From Cristatella mucedo (lineage: Eukaryota > Bryozoa > Phylactolaemata > Cristatellidae), in the NCBI GenBank assembly GCA_009760855.2, contig WPIO01000092.1, positions 1,362,501 to 1,426,500 of the forward strand: 64,000 nt of DNA, in the 5' to 3' direction. The translations under genes were made by a program, and so were the position numbers. This document shows, piece after piece, positions 1 to 10,429 of the stretch. Positions within the stretch are counted from its first letter, which is position 1; every line of letters starts with the position of its first letter. Under the pieces are notes generated by a model. That model was not told where the DNA came from and ran no database searches. It saw only the letters and a list, made by a program, of their open reading frames with translations.

Positions 1-384
1 GGCGCGCACCCGCTGCGCGCCGCTCCGAGCGCCACTGGCGGCGAGCGGGCCGAGAGAAAGCGTCGCTTGCATTTAGCGATTCGACAAAGTCGGCCATTGA
101 GGATGCCCGAGCAGCGGGCGGCGGCTTTTGTTCGCGGCCGCGTTCATCTGCGCCGAGGCGGCTAAAAATCGTCGTCGGCCATTGTTTTTCCGGCTGCCAT
201 CCGTTTGGGCGTTCTCGCCTCTTCCCCATTCGCCGGCCTCCGACGACGTCGCTCGGACGACGTACGACCGGGCAGCTTCGTTTCCGGTGGCCTCGGCGCA
301 GCCGCGCCGACCGAACGCCCGCCGCCGCCGCCATGCCGCTGCGACTAGTTGCGATTCTATCTGCGAAAGAACGCGCGCGCCCGC

Positions 385-385
<1 letters not shown>

Positions 386-460
<75 letters not shown>
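386..460. repeat. (GA)n microsatellite
   Basis: An uninterrupted run of about 37 GA dinucleotides. It creates an artificial Arg-Glu repeat in the overlapping open frame. Confidence 0.97.
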
Positions 461-463
<3 letters not shown>

Positions 464-1903
464 TGAGCACAATTGAGTGATACGATCTCGAGATATCACC
501 AAAAAAGCGCCAGATGAATGCCGACTCGGAGTCGCACAAAAAATTGCTCGGCAAACGTGCGGACAGAGGAGCTAGACGTAACGCGAGAGACCATTTAGCT
601 GGGGGGGGGGTCGAGTGGGCACGGAGAGAAGCCGGAATTCCTGAAAGGGGAATGAACTTTGGTCGCGTCCGTGTCGATCGTTCAGAGACTAGACAGGAGG
701 TGCGGACAGCAGTCGGGTGGCACGCCGCCTTTTTCTCTCAGCGCGCCGCCCAACTTGAAGGGCGCTTGCACATCCATCGTTCGCTGGCTGTCCTTGCGTA
801 CGCCCCCCCCCCCCAAGGACAGCTCTCTTTCAGGAGCTAAGCTCGAGCTCAGCGGCTGCTCACCGTCGGCTGCGGCCGCGCTGCCGCCGCCGCCAGGTGG
901 CCCCGTGCGCGCCCAGAGAGATAGAGAGAGACGTGCGCATGCGCGTGCGCGGCGGCGGCAGCGGCGCGCGCACGCGACTAGAGACCTGCGGAGCACGCGT
1001 CGCGTCACGAATCCGAGAGAGGCTGGCGCCCCGCGCCGCGAGCGCCGGCGGCGGCCGCGTGAGTAGCGGCCGCCGCCTCCTCCGCAGCGTGGCACATTCG
1101 CGATCTGGCCGCGTCTCCGCAAATCAGCATCGGCGATATTAAATTAGGATGCCGTGCGTGAGAGCGTCCGTCTGCCGCGTCTGCCGCGGCAGCGGCATGC
1201 GCGGCGCAGTGCGAAGCAGCTGCAGCGGTTCTCGCCGCTGCCGCTGCGTGCCACGCCTACGGCGGTCGGACGGTAGCGGACGCGCGCGAAAAATATTAGC
1301 TAGGCGGTCGCCTTCAATTAATAGCCTCTTCGGGACGGCGATTCCTAAAACAAAAAATTAAGGGTGAGCATGGCTAAGCCTCGGGGAAGAGTTGTAATGA
1401 AATAACAGCGAGTCTTTCGAGATTCCGTTGACCGGCGACGAAGCGAAGAAGAAGGCGTCTCTTTTTCTGGTCGCGTGCTACTGCTGATTACAGCGTCACT
1501 TTCGTTCCAGCGCTCTGGTCTGACGACGCGATCATCCAAAAAGAGATAGCTCAGCGCGGCGGCGCTAGACAGACATCGCACAGGGGATATGGCAGCGCTA
1601 GACAGGCAAAAATAATGCGGTCGCCGGGAGTTGAACCCGCTCTCGACCTATGAAACTACGCCCACGAGGCATACTGACGGTTGGCGTTTTGAGTGACGCT
1701 GTGAAAAAAACGAAGAGTGGGGAAAGAAAGGTCCATGCGGAAAGTGAGGCGCGCCGGAAAAGAGCGACGACGCAGAGGCGATGCAAGCTGCGACTTGCAG
1801 CGCTAGTATCGCTCGGGATGGTAATGCATCTAGCGTGGCGTACATCGCTGAGGAGTGCCGCGGTGGTGGCTAATCACCTCGCAGCTGCGGTCGTCGCCGT
1901 TTC

Positions 1904-1908
1904 TCCTC

Positions 1909-1941
<33 letters not shown>

Positions 1942-1973
1942 GGGTCTCTCTTTGGGTCTCTCTCTCCCTCCCT

Positions 1974-2025
<52 letters not shown>

Positions 2026-2120
2026 GTCTCTCTCTGGGTCTCTCTCTCTCTCTCTCCCTCTCTCCCTCTCTCTCTGGGTCTCTCTCTGGGTCTCTCTCTG
2101 GGTCTCTCTCTGGGTCTCTC

Positions 2121-2197
<77 letters not shown>
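1904..2197. repeat. Compound (CT)n / CTGGGT pyrimidine array
   Basis: About 290 bp of nearly pure CT repeat on the + strand, broken at semi-regular intervals by GGGT, CCCT and TTT interruptions. Between about 2025 and 2120 the unit CTCTCTCTGGGT recurs in short tandem form. The last 70 bp are uninterrupted CT. Confidence 0.95.
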
Positions 2198-2200
<3 letters not shown>

Positions 2201-2859
2201 AGCGTGGTAGTCGGCATCTCGACTGTCTCGCGGCGTCACGACCAGCTGCTCTTCTGCAGCGTCGCAGCGCAGGATCGCCATCGCGTGTCGGCCGCAGTCA
2301 CTCGCCGCGTGTGGTTGGGCGACTGCGTCTTTCGCGGTTCTAGACGTGCCAGACGGTACGCCGATTAGAAGCTCGGCTTTGGTTAGAGATCTGCTAAGGC
2401 ATGCGGCGCAGACGAGATGCGGTCGAAATATCTGCCGTAGCGATAGTACTCTGAGCCATATGTGCGAGGATGCGAGGAGCGCTAGTGCTCCGTTGCCGTC
2501 ACGCTTCCAGTACCTGAAACGCGCTGCGGATCGTGGAGGTTTCGCGCTACCTGCTGTCGTAGATGGAGCGCCTCGTCGCGCCGGCGCCGGTTCGAACCTT
2601 GTAAGACTTGGGTACGATGGATGGAACGCATCCCCGTCTCTGCTGACGCGGAGCCGCGCGAGCGAGCGTAACGAGATTAGCCGCCGGCAGTCTGAAGGCC
2701 TCGCAAAGAATCTCGGGGCTCCAATAATAGTTTCGTTGGCGAATCGAGAAAATATTCGAGTTTCTGCGGCGGCGGCGGCGAATTGAGCAGCGACTGCGAA
2801 TCGCACAGCTAAAGCGCGATCGCGCACTCAGCGGTCTCGAAGCAAAATGCTAAACCTTT

Positions 2860-4190
2860 GGCATTGCAATTATTCAGGTCCTATCTCAGTGGGAGACTCA
2901 AGAGTGTTAATGTGAATGGACCAAGATCATCCGAGGAACCTCTTAAATGTGGTGTACCACAGCGCTCTAAGCTTGGTCCCGTTCTTTTCACGGTTTATAC
3001 CCTGCCTCTTGCCGACGTGATGGCCAAGCACAATCTAGGCTTTCACTTTCATGCAGATGACACTCGGTTGAACCTTTGCTTTGACCCCCTCCCAGCCCTC
3101 AAGCACGTCAAAATGTATTGATGACATCCGCTCATGGATGGCAGCAAACTCTTTTTATGAATTTGAATGAGGATAAAACCAACTTGCGAGTTATGGGCAA
3201 ACCAAATTGATTTGGAAATTGGAAAGGCTAAGAATCACAATCGGCTCTGCCAGCATATCTCCTGTTGAATCTGCTTGAATCTGGGTGCCACGTTCCAAAG
3301 TGACCTTTCATTATACGACCACATCAGCTCGAAGGTCAAGTCTGCTTACTTTCAGCTTACACAGCATGCTAGAAATCTTCGGGCTACCATAAGGATAGCA
3401 CATCTGAATTGGTCCACGCATTTGCGACATCTCGTCTTGACTTCTGTAACTCACTGCTTGCTGGTCTACCGGCATGTGCAATCAGGCCCTTACAGCTGGG
3501 GCAAAACTCTGCAGCTAGGCTTGTCTGTCGTGAGCGTCGCAGTTGCCACATCATACCTCTTCTCGCCGACATGCATTGACTCCCAGTCAAGTAACGCATT
3601 GACTTCAGGGTTTTGTCATTCACTTTTAGGTCCCTTCATTCTTCGGCTCCTGCCTACCTATCAGATCTTCTCCCCCACCAGGCTAAGCGTCGTACTACCC
3701 ACTTTTTGGAATCTAACTAATACTTACCTATATACTATATGTAATATATAATTACCTATAATACTTACCTATATACTATATATAATGCTAACCTATACTT
3801 TGTACAAACCTTAAATTCTTTGGAGACCCAGCCTTTAGTTCGTATATTCCCAAGGCCTGCGACTCACTTCCAACCTGCGTCACGACATCTCTGACTTCAC
3901 AACATTTAAGAAGAAACTAAAAACGAATCTATTGATCACAGCATTTAGTGGGTCCCTGTGATTCTTCTTGTATGTGCTTATGCATACTGACACTGTGCAT
4001 GCTGCAACTAACCATACTTGGATGCTGACCCTGTGCATGTCAGGCCAAACCATGTTATTCTTGTTGTTTATCAAGCATGATACCACTCATCATTGGATCG
4101 TGTTTCCTTTGCAGCAAATGTAAAGCGCCTTGAAAGAGATTGAGTTCTCTGAGGGTGCTATATGTCATCATTATCATAATTATTAGTTTC
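2860..4190 (+). mobile_element. LINE family A copy, 5'-truncated
   Basis: A decayed non-LTR retrotransposon. It starts inside the reverse transcriptase (before GVPQ- and HADDT-like remnants of motifs B and C) and runs through the ORF end into the family A 3' UTR, hairpin and an ATCATTAT-type tail near 4187. Frameshifts and stops break the ORF. Compared with the copy at 33407-34955, the 3' part contains a local tandem duplication at 3717-3782. Family A looks like the CR1/L2/Rex1 group; the exact clade is not determined. Confidence 0.85.
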
Positions 4191-4327
4191 TGAATACGAT
4201 GCGGCCACACGGATTGATTGGGGACTGACACGTGGCGGCCCTCAGAGTAGATGCAGATGTAGGAGAGCGGGAAACAATCCTTGAAACTACCAATATTGGC
4301 ATTAATTATCATCAATAACTATTACTA

Positions 4328-6960
4328 TTAAAAGTCGTTACAAAACCAAGGAAATTGGCGGAAAGCGCACAACAAACGACAGGAGACGACGAGCGATTGC
4401 TTGCGACGCCAGCCGCGAGCGATGGCCACGAGCGATTGCACCACCCATCCTTGGTTAGTTATCGAGGTGGCGACTAAAATTTGAGCCTCCGTCGCCGCCT
4501 GACTTTGAATGCGACGTAGGTCGAAAAGACGATCTCTTCCCCGCGTCGCGATCGGTTCGACTTCAACCGACGCCCAGTCGCTTCCGGAGGAAGGGACGCG
4601 AGCCGCGTCGAGTTGCTCACAATCGTCGCGGCGCCTACCGACAGCGCGGCGGCGGCCGCGTTTCCGCTTCGTGCAGCCCGGGCGACGGATGCGGCCGCTG
4701 CCGCCTCGGCGGGCGGTCGCTATCGAGCGCAGCGGAGATAACGGGCCTCGCGGATCGCCCGACGCTCCAACCTCGAGCGCGCGCGGCGGCGGTCTCGCGT
4801 CTTTAGCGCGGCGGCGCGCGCGAGCGAGCGCCAGATCGCGCCCCAATTGCAGTCCGGAAACGCCGCTGGAGCCGATAAGCCAGCGTCTTGGCCTCCGTCG
4901 GCTTGCATCCGCTGCTGCTGCTACCGTGCCGGATCGAGGCAGAGACCGCCAACCGGCGGTGCGCCGCACGCAGCTGCGGCGGCTGGGGGGTGGAGGCCCG
5001 CGTCGGCGATCGCGCTGGCTGCGCTGCCGAGCGCAGCCGCCGACCGGACGCCGGGCGTCGCGTCCTGAATGGCGTATTTGCTCGGCGCCAGCTGCGGAAG
5101 CTAAGCTCGCTCCCTCGGGACACGTCGCCGCGTCGCGTCTTCGCCTTTCCGTCTACGGGACCGCGCATCCGCGGCCCCGATTGCAGCGGCGTCGCGCCGG
5201 GTAGACGCCGCCGGCCTGCTTTGAATCGTGCGCGCGCGAACGCGAGCGCTCTCGCGAAAGCGACGAAGCGCGACGCGCCCCCTCCGCCCCTAAGGCTAAG
5301 CGGCAGCGCCGAGCCGGACGGAGGAAGCGCCGCCGCTGCGGCGGCCGCGCCGGTCGGTTCTAGGGGGAGGGCGGCGCGGCAGGGACGGGCGATGCGGGAT
5401 CGTGCGAACCGCCGTCCACCACTTGCCGCGCGATCGCAGCGCGAGGCGCCGAATTGCACATCTACGGACGCAGCCGGCCGATTGTTGCTCAAAGTGGCCG
5501 GCTGCTTCCGCGCCGCCTGCTTCTTTGTCGTAGTTCGTCAGGTCGCCGACTCTGAACCAACGGTAGCGCAGGTGCGCGCCCTGAGATCTCTCGCCGCGCT
5601 CACCGAGAGGCGCGGCGGCGGCCGCGGCGGCGGACGCAAAGGCGGACGCGAAGGCGAGCGCGATCGCGCACTCGCAGCCTGAACCTGCAAATGAAAGAAA
5701 CCCTAATAATGGCCCCGCAGCTGCAGCGCCGCTCCTCCGCCGCAAGGACGGCCGGCAGCGGCGGCGCGCTCGCGAACCAGTCGCACTCGGACGCGCTGCC
5801 CAGTGTCGCCGCGCTCCACCGCCGCCGCTGCGTCGCCGCAGCGGCGGCGGTGGCGGCAGAGCATCCGGCGCTATCTTTAGCGCCCGCTTGGCGACGTTTG
5901 GCTAGCGAAGACGCCAAGAGCAGCCGCTCCGCCCCGCCCTGCCCCTCCCAGCTTCCAACCCCTCCCCCCCCCCGGGCGGTCGGCAAACTCACCCGCTCAA
6001 CGGGTCAGCAAGCGCGAGGGAGTTGGAGAGGCGAGCACAATGAAGCACTCGCCGTCTCTTCGACGCAACGTTTTCCGAGACGACTTTTGACAAACCGCGG
6101 TAAAGCAGCCGGAGGCGCCCGACGCAGCGAGCATTCAACGACTCGAGCGCTGGCGTGTCCGCTAGCTCCCGTTCGAAAGCTTTCTTAATTGCACGCGGCA
6201 CGGAGAAATTCGACCTCCTCTTTAGGAATCAGCCGACGCCGCTGCACAGCCGTCAAACAAGGCAATCGTGTATCGGCTGCGGAGCGCGTGGCGGGCTTGA
6301 GCGACGCGGCCTGCTTTCCGTGCGTCGGGCGCCACCTGGCGGCCGGCGTTCTGCGGATTGGCCTAAGCGAAGCCGCCCACGGCGCCACCGTACGAGGGCG
6401 CGCGAGTCCGGCGCAGCTCTAACTTCGCTGACCAGCTAGATAGGGCGGCCGCCCGCACGCGAGCCCTACCGACCGGCAAGCCTCCCTCCGGGGCGGTTCG
6501 CGGGTCAGCGAAAGGTCGCGGCGACCGGCGCTATCTGGTCGCCGTCTGCCGGGCGCCGCAGCGCAGCTGCTGCCTCTGCGAGCTGCGGCGCGCGCGCGTA
6601 CTGCGTCGCTCTAGCCGCAAGAGGCGCTCTAGTCGATGCTCTTTGACCGGTTGCTCTTTGACCGGCCGTAGCTCCGAGGACGAGCCTGCTAAGGCCTCTG
6701 ACGTGCTTTGACCTCTAGACCTGCTTTGACCTCTTTGACCTACTAGCCTGCTAAGGCCTCTGACGGCGGATCCTTCCACCGCTGACGGCTCTTTTCTACC
6801 GCTACGGCTGTGAGGAAGGGAAAGACGACTGTCTCGCTAGTCGCGGAGAAGCGTTTGACCTCGTGGACCCTCGCGGGTTTATAGCTGGCCCCTATAGCAG
6901 GCTCAGTTACGGGCCTCTGTAATGGACTTGGACACATCCATCGAGGTGCAGTACGCTTAC
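4328..6960. other. GC-rich, CpG-dense region, no recognised gene
   Basis: Long overlapping open frames occur on both strands with Arg/Ala/Pro-rich translations and no domain I recognise. This mirrors GC content rather than coding. The right part (about 6640-6770) holds short direct repeats and a cluster of TGACCT half-sites. A CpG-island promoter of an unseen gene is possible but unproven. Confidence 0.5.
6640..6766. repeat. Short direct repeats with TGACCT half-site cluster
   Basis: GCTCTTTGACCGG occurs twice near 6640-6665. AGCCTGCTAAGGCCTCTGAC occurs twice, about 62 bp apart, near 6683 and 6745. Between them TTTGACCT recurs. At 6727-6741 two TGACCT half-sites are separated by exactly three bases (DR3 geometry of nuclear-receptor sites). 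Function is inference only. Confidence 0.5.
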
Positions 6961-7140
6961 GACGATTCGGGAAACCATACTAGATATTCATATCTATACA
7001 TTTATATTACAAATATTCACATTATATGACTCAGCAAAGGCCTCTGCTCGCAAAGGGTTGGCTGGCAGGAGTAGCCGGAATGTATTTGGGCCGGAGTGCG
7101 GCCGGCGAATGCAGGCAGACTTCGCGGCGGCGACGGCAAT

Positions 7141-8486
7141 GTAATGAATCTCCGTCAGTAACTCCACAAAGTCATAACGACCATGTGGGCGTTACGCAGG
7201 AGAGTTTTGTATAGCGCACTCACAGCCTAAGCGGCTTTCGGTACGCATTCGGTAGCCATCAGACTTCGTCTCACGCAACAAAGAGAAAGTGGGAAGCATA
7301 GCAGAGTTAGGAGAGCAGTTGAGGTAGTGAGTGGCATAGAAGTAGCAGTTCAGGACCGCTGAAAAAGATGTGCCATAGTCGGCAGTTGGAGAGTAGATGT
7401 CGTTGCGTAAGAATTGTGGAAGCGAGTTCAACAGTCTAGGACCTGCAGAGCTAAAGCTTCTGTCGCCAACTGTCTTTAAGCGGAGGAATGGGACAGCTAA
7501 TTTATTGTCCACACAGGACCTGAGGGCGCGAACAGGCTGAAACTGATGTAGCAGTTCAGCTAGGTATGAAGGAGCCAAGCCGTGGCGGGCCTTGTGGGTC
7601 AGCGTAAGAACTTTGCTCCGTATCCTTTGCTCAACCGGCAACCATCCTAGCTCTTCCAGCAAAGGTGACACGTGCTCAAACCGCTGGGACTTGAAGACCA
7701 GCCTTGCAGCCATATTCATAGTCCGCTGTAGTGGCATAATAGCTTTCTTTGGTAGCCCAGCCAAAAGGGAATTACAATAATCAAGCCGAGACCGAACTAA
7801 AGAGCTATTTAAATTGTTTACAAGCCACTGTGGGAGACAGCTTCTAATCTTGGATAGGGATCGGATGTGATGGCTAGCTGTAGAGGCAGTCTTCTGAATG
7901 AAGCTTTTGAAATTGAGGCAGCTGTCGAACACGACACCTAGATTACGAGCACGTGGTGAAGGTCGCACAATAGCATCACCTATTAGAACAACGACGACAG
8001 GAATGTCACTGCCCTAGCTCTGCTAGATCTGTCTGCTGCCTTCGACACCATTGATCACGAAGTTCTGCTCGAACGATTGAGAACAACGATTGGTCTGGCA
8101 GACGAAGCACTGGCGTGGTTTAAATCATACTTGTCTGATCGTGTTCAATCCGTGTCGTGTGGGGGTCAGGTCTCAGACATGAGAAGGGTCACCTGTGGAG
8201 TCCCTCAAGGGTCTGTCCTCGGTCCCTTGCTGTTCTCCATTTATACTCAACCTCTGGGAAAAGTGATTAAGGCCCATGGAATAGGATATCACTTCTATGC
8301 TGACGATACTCAGTTGTATTTGTCATTCAAACCGTCGGAACCTGCTGCTGCAGCAACTGAGAAACTGAATGCTTGCTTTGCCGATATTCGATCCTGGATG
8401 TCGGAAAACTTCCTGAAATTAAATGACGATAAAACCGAACTGCTTTTCATAGGACACCCTAAGCGTGTGGCTGGATTAAAAGGCAA
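7141..8486 (-). mobile_element. LINE family B copy with 5' inversion (twin priming)
   Basis: The 3' part (7141-7987) lies on the minus strand and matches the 10.6-13.98 kb element from about 13122 to its end, including the C-terminal ORF and the TTACAT-type tail. It abuts, at about 7988, a plus-strand segment (7988-8486) matching the same element from about 12623 to 13115. That segment contains motif A (AAFDTIDH), [16 protein letters not shown] and YADDTQLYL. The two breakpoints are only about 6 bp apart in element coordinates, the signature of twin-primed reverse transcription. Identity to the 10.6 kb copy is high, so the insertion looks recent. Confidence 0.9.
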
Positions 8487-8606
8487 GCGGCGGCGGCGGC
8501 GGCGGTGGCGGCGGTGGCGGCGGTGGCGGCGGTGGCGGCGGTGGCGGCGGTGGCGGCGGTGGCGGCGGTGGCGGCGGTGGCGGCGGTGGCGGCGGTGGTG
8601 GCGGTG
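8487..8606. repeat. (CGGCGGTGG)n minisatellite
   Basis: About 120 bp of CGG/TGG triplets with a 9-bp period (CGGCGGTGG, around 11 copies), directly abutting the inverted end of the LINE B insertion. The G-rich strand could form G-quadruplexes. A short GCGGCGGCG run is also present at the other flank of the insertion (about 7123-7132). Confidence 0.93.
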
Positions 8607-8763
8607 CGGACGCGCGGGCGGCGCGAGCTGCGGACCTTGACTGCGACGAGTACTCGAGCTAGCGCACCGACCTCGGGAGCGCACGCGCGCGTAGCGCGAG
8701 AAACGTGCGCAGCAGCTGCGGCGAGCGGTGGCACTGCCAGGGAAGAAGGGTGCAGCAAAGAGT

Positions 8764-8925
8764 AATAATAAAACGCTTGATGTAGCACTCTCATAATATG
8801 CAATCCCTTTCTAGGCACTTTACATTCTCTGCAAAGGAGCACGATTGAATGGTTAGTGGCTGTGCAGTGCGCGGAGGCCCTTGCGAAAAGGTTAGTGCTC
8901 TTCAAGGCCGGTGGATGAGAGACTA
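8764..8925 (-). mobile_element. LINE family A 3'-end fragment
   Basis: Reverse-complement family A tail (TAATAATAA, then the decayed hairpin and the TTTGCAG-type 3' UTR), strongly 5'-truncated after about 160 bp. Diverged. Confidence 0.7.
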
Positions 8926-9720
8926 GTAATAATATTAATAATAATAACAATACACTTGTATTGCGCCCTCAGAGAATTTAATCTCCTTAAAGGAACTTTA
9001 AAATTGCTGTAAAGGAAGAATGGTCAACCGGTTAGTGAGAGGTAACATGCAAACAACCAGCATATTCTTTAAGAAACATGTGCTTTTTTATTTTTTTTAA
9101 ATATTGTCAAGTCGTGGGATGCCGTGACTTCATTCAGGAGTGAGTTCCAGACATTTAGAGCTTACAAACTAAAAGCAAGGTCTCCCATGAAGTTTAGATT
9201 CTTTCAAGGCCTAGCTAAATTATTTGAGTCAGAAAAGTGCGTGGTACGATGCCTAGCACTTTGGGAGAGTACTTTTGATAGGTAGGCTGGAGCCAAAAAT
9301 GAAGGGAACTAAAGAGGAGCGATAGAACTTTGAATTAAATATGCTTCTTTATTGGGAGTCAGTGAAGGTCGGCGAGAAGTGGTGTGATGTGGCAACTGTA
9401 ACGCTCACGACAGAAAAGCCAAGAAGTAGAGCTTTTCACAAGCTGTAAGCGTCTAATTGCACAAGCTAGTAGACCAGCAAGCAGTGAGTTGCAGAAGTTG
9501 AGACGGGATGTCGCAAATGCATGGACCAATGTGGATCTAGTATCCCTATCTAAGAAATCCCAAATTTAATAATGCTGCGTAGCTGAAAGCAGACAAATTT
9601 GACTGCGGTCATTTATTAAAGGTCTTTTTTGAAAAGGAAACCTAGACTTCAGGCAGATGTAACAGTAGATATGCTGGCATAGCTGATTTTGAGCGTTAAG
9701 CGTTCCAATTTCTGAGGTAC
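8926..9720 (-). mobile_element. LINE family A copy, 5'-truncated, diverged
   Basis: A second reverse-oriented family A copy starts immediately after the previous fragment with its own TAATAATATTAATAATAATAAC tail. It continues through the hairpin, 3' UTR and C-terminal RT-ORF remnants (matches to the [13 protein letters not shown] region on the minus strand). Many stops. Confidence 0.75.
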
Positions 9721-9798
9721 ACTTGGTTTGCGCATAACTTTTTTACAAGCGGGAGACGGAAGCTTCCCCGCGAGTAGGATGTCATATGTATGTATGTA

Positions 9799-9800
9799 TG

Positions 9801-9855
<55 letters not shown>
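9799..9855. repeat. (TA)n microsatellite
   Basis: About 57 bp of TATA repeats with TATG interruptions. It lies at the 3' end of the minus-strand SINE that follows and may have grown from that element's tail. Confidence 0.92.
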
Positions 9856-9857
<2 letters not shown>

Positions 9858-10015
9858 TAGTTTATTTAACAGCCTCTTTTTGTATAGCAACAGAGGAGTC
9901 GGATGGGCTATCAACACCGCTTGCAGCGACAATAAAGGATCGCCCCCTGCAGGAATCGAACCCACGAGGCGGAGGTCGTGAAAAGCCACCGCCTTCTCTA
10001 GTGTGCCATCGCGGC
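9856..10015 (-). mobile_element. tRNA-derived SINE, family S1
   Basis: On the minus strand it reads a tRNA-like head with a GGTTCGATTCC B box, a GCCATCGC-type 5' end and A-box-like TGGCACACTAG, then the S1 body (GATCCTTTAT, CAAGCGGTG, CTGTTGCTATACAAAAAGAGG) ending in AAATAAACTAGGA. The anticodon-arm palindrome is partly decayed. Confidence 0.85.
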
Positions 10016-10286
10016 TGTCATCCGATGAGTTTCCGCCACATTCCGGTAGGGTTCTGGTTACTACGAGTGAAATTTCGAAGCAGTTCGTTCTCGCTTAATC
10101 ATGAACAAACGGCGTGCGAGCTTCACCGAATCGCCCTCCAGCCCACCCACTTGCGTCGCCGCGAAGTACCCGGCAGCTCAGCATCCTCTTAGGGCTGCCG
10201 GGCAAGCGGAGCACAGTTAACTTTTACAGCGCCGCGCGCACCTTAGGCGCGCGCGGCACGTGTGTAGCACGAGATTCTTTCTAGAG

Positions 10287-10412
10287 CGCCGGCCTAGCCC
10301 GGCGGTTAAGGTGCCCGCCCCGACCAAGGTGTGGTCGAGGTCATGGACTCGAGCGCCTGAATAGAGATTAAGTTCTTCGAGAGCGCTATGCAAGTGAATT
10401 ACATTTTGCATT
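10287..10412 (+). mobile_element. SINE family S2 with LINE-A-type 3' tail
   Basis: A tRNA-like head (CTAGCCCGGCGGTTAAGG, then a GACCAAGG...GGTC segment) joined to GCGCCTGAATAGAGATTAAGTT and CGCTATGCAAGTGAATT. The second half is the same hairpin-tail module that ends family A LINEs. Confidence 0.75.
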
Positions 10413-10429
10413 ATATATTTAGAGCTCTG

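Larger units (their letters stand above)
1..2850. other. GC- and CpG-rich region without a recognised gene
   Basis: The stretch is GC-rich and CpG-dense, with GA and CT microsatellites embedded. Open frames exist on both strands and in several frames at once. Their translations are arginine-, alanine- and proline-rich with no recognisable domain, which is what high GC alone produces. It could be a promoter or 5' UTR region of a gene outside the window. Around 1617-1670 the minus strand has a tRNA-like B box (GGTTCAACTCC) but no convincing tRNA fold, so it is probably a SINE remnant. Confidence 0.5.

Noticed and set aside
128-466. Open frame with a long Arg-Glu repeat
   Set aside because: The repeat is the (GA)n microsatellite read in frame. 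No start context, homology or splice evidence.
682-1122. Long minus-strand frame, glycine/arginine-rich
   Set aside because: Overlaps several other open frames on both strands in GC-rich DNA, where stop codons are rare by chance. No domain is visible.
1617-1670. tRNA gene on the minus strand (GGTTCAACTCC B box)
   Set aside because: No acceptor stem or proper A box could be paired. More likely a SINE remnant or chance.
1874-2827. 317-codon minus-strand frame
   Set aside because: A third of it is the CT array, and the rest is compositionally random. No recognisable protein.
4328-5745. Several 130-260-codon overlapping frames
   Set aside because: Frames on both strands are open together, with Arg/Ala-rich translations. 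This is typical of high GC, not of a gene.
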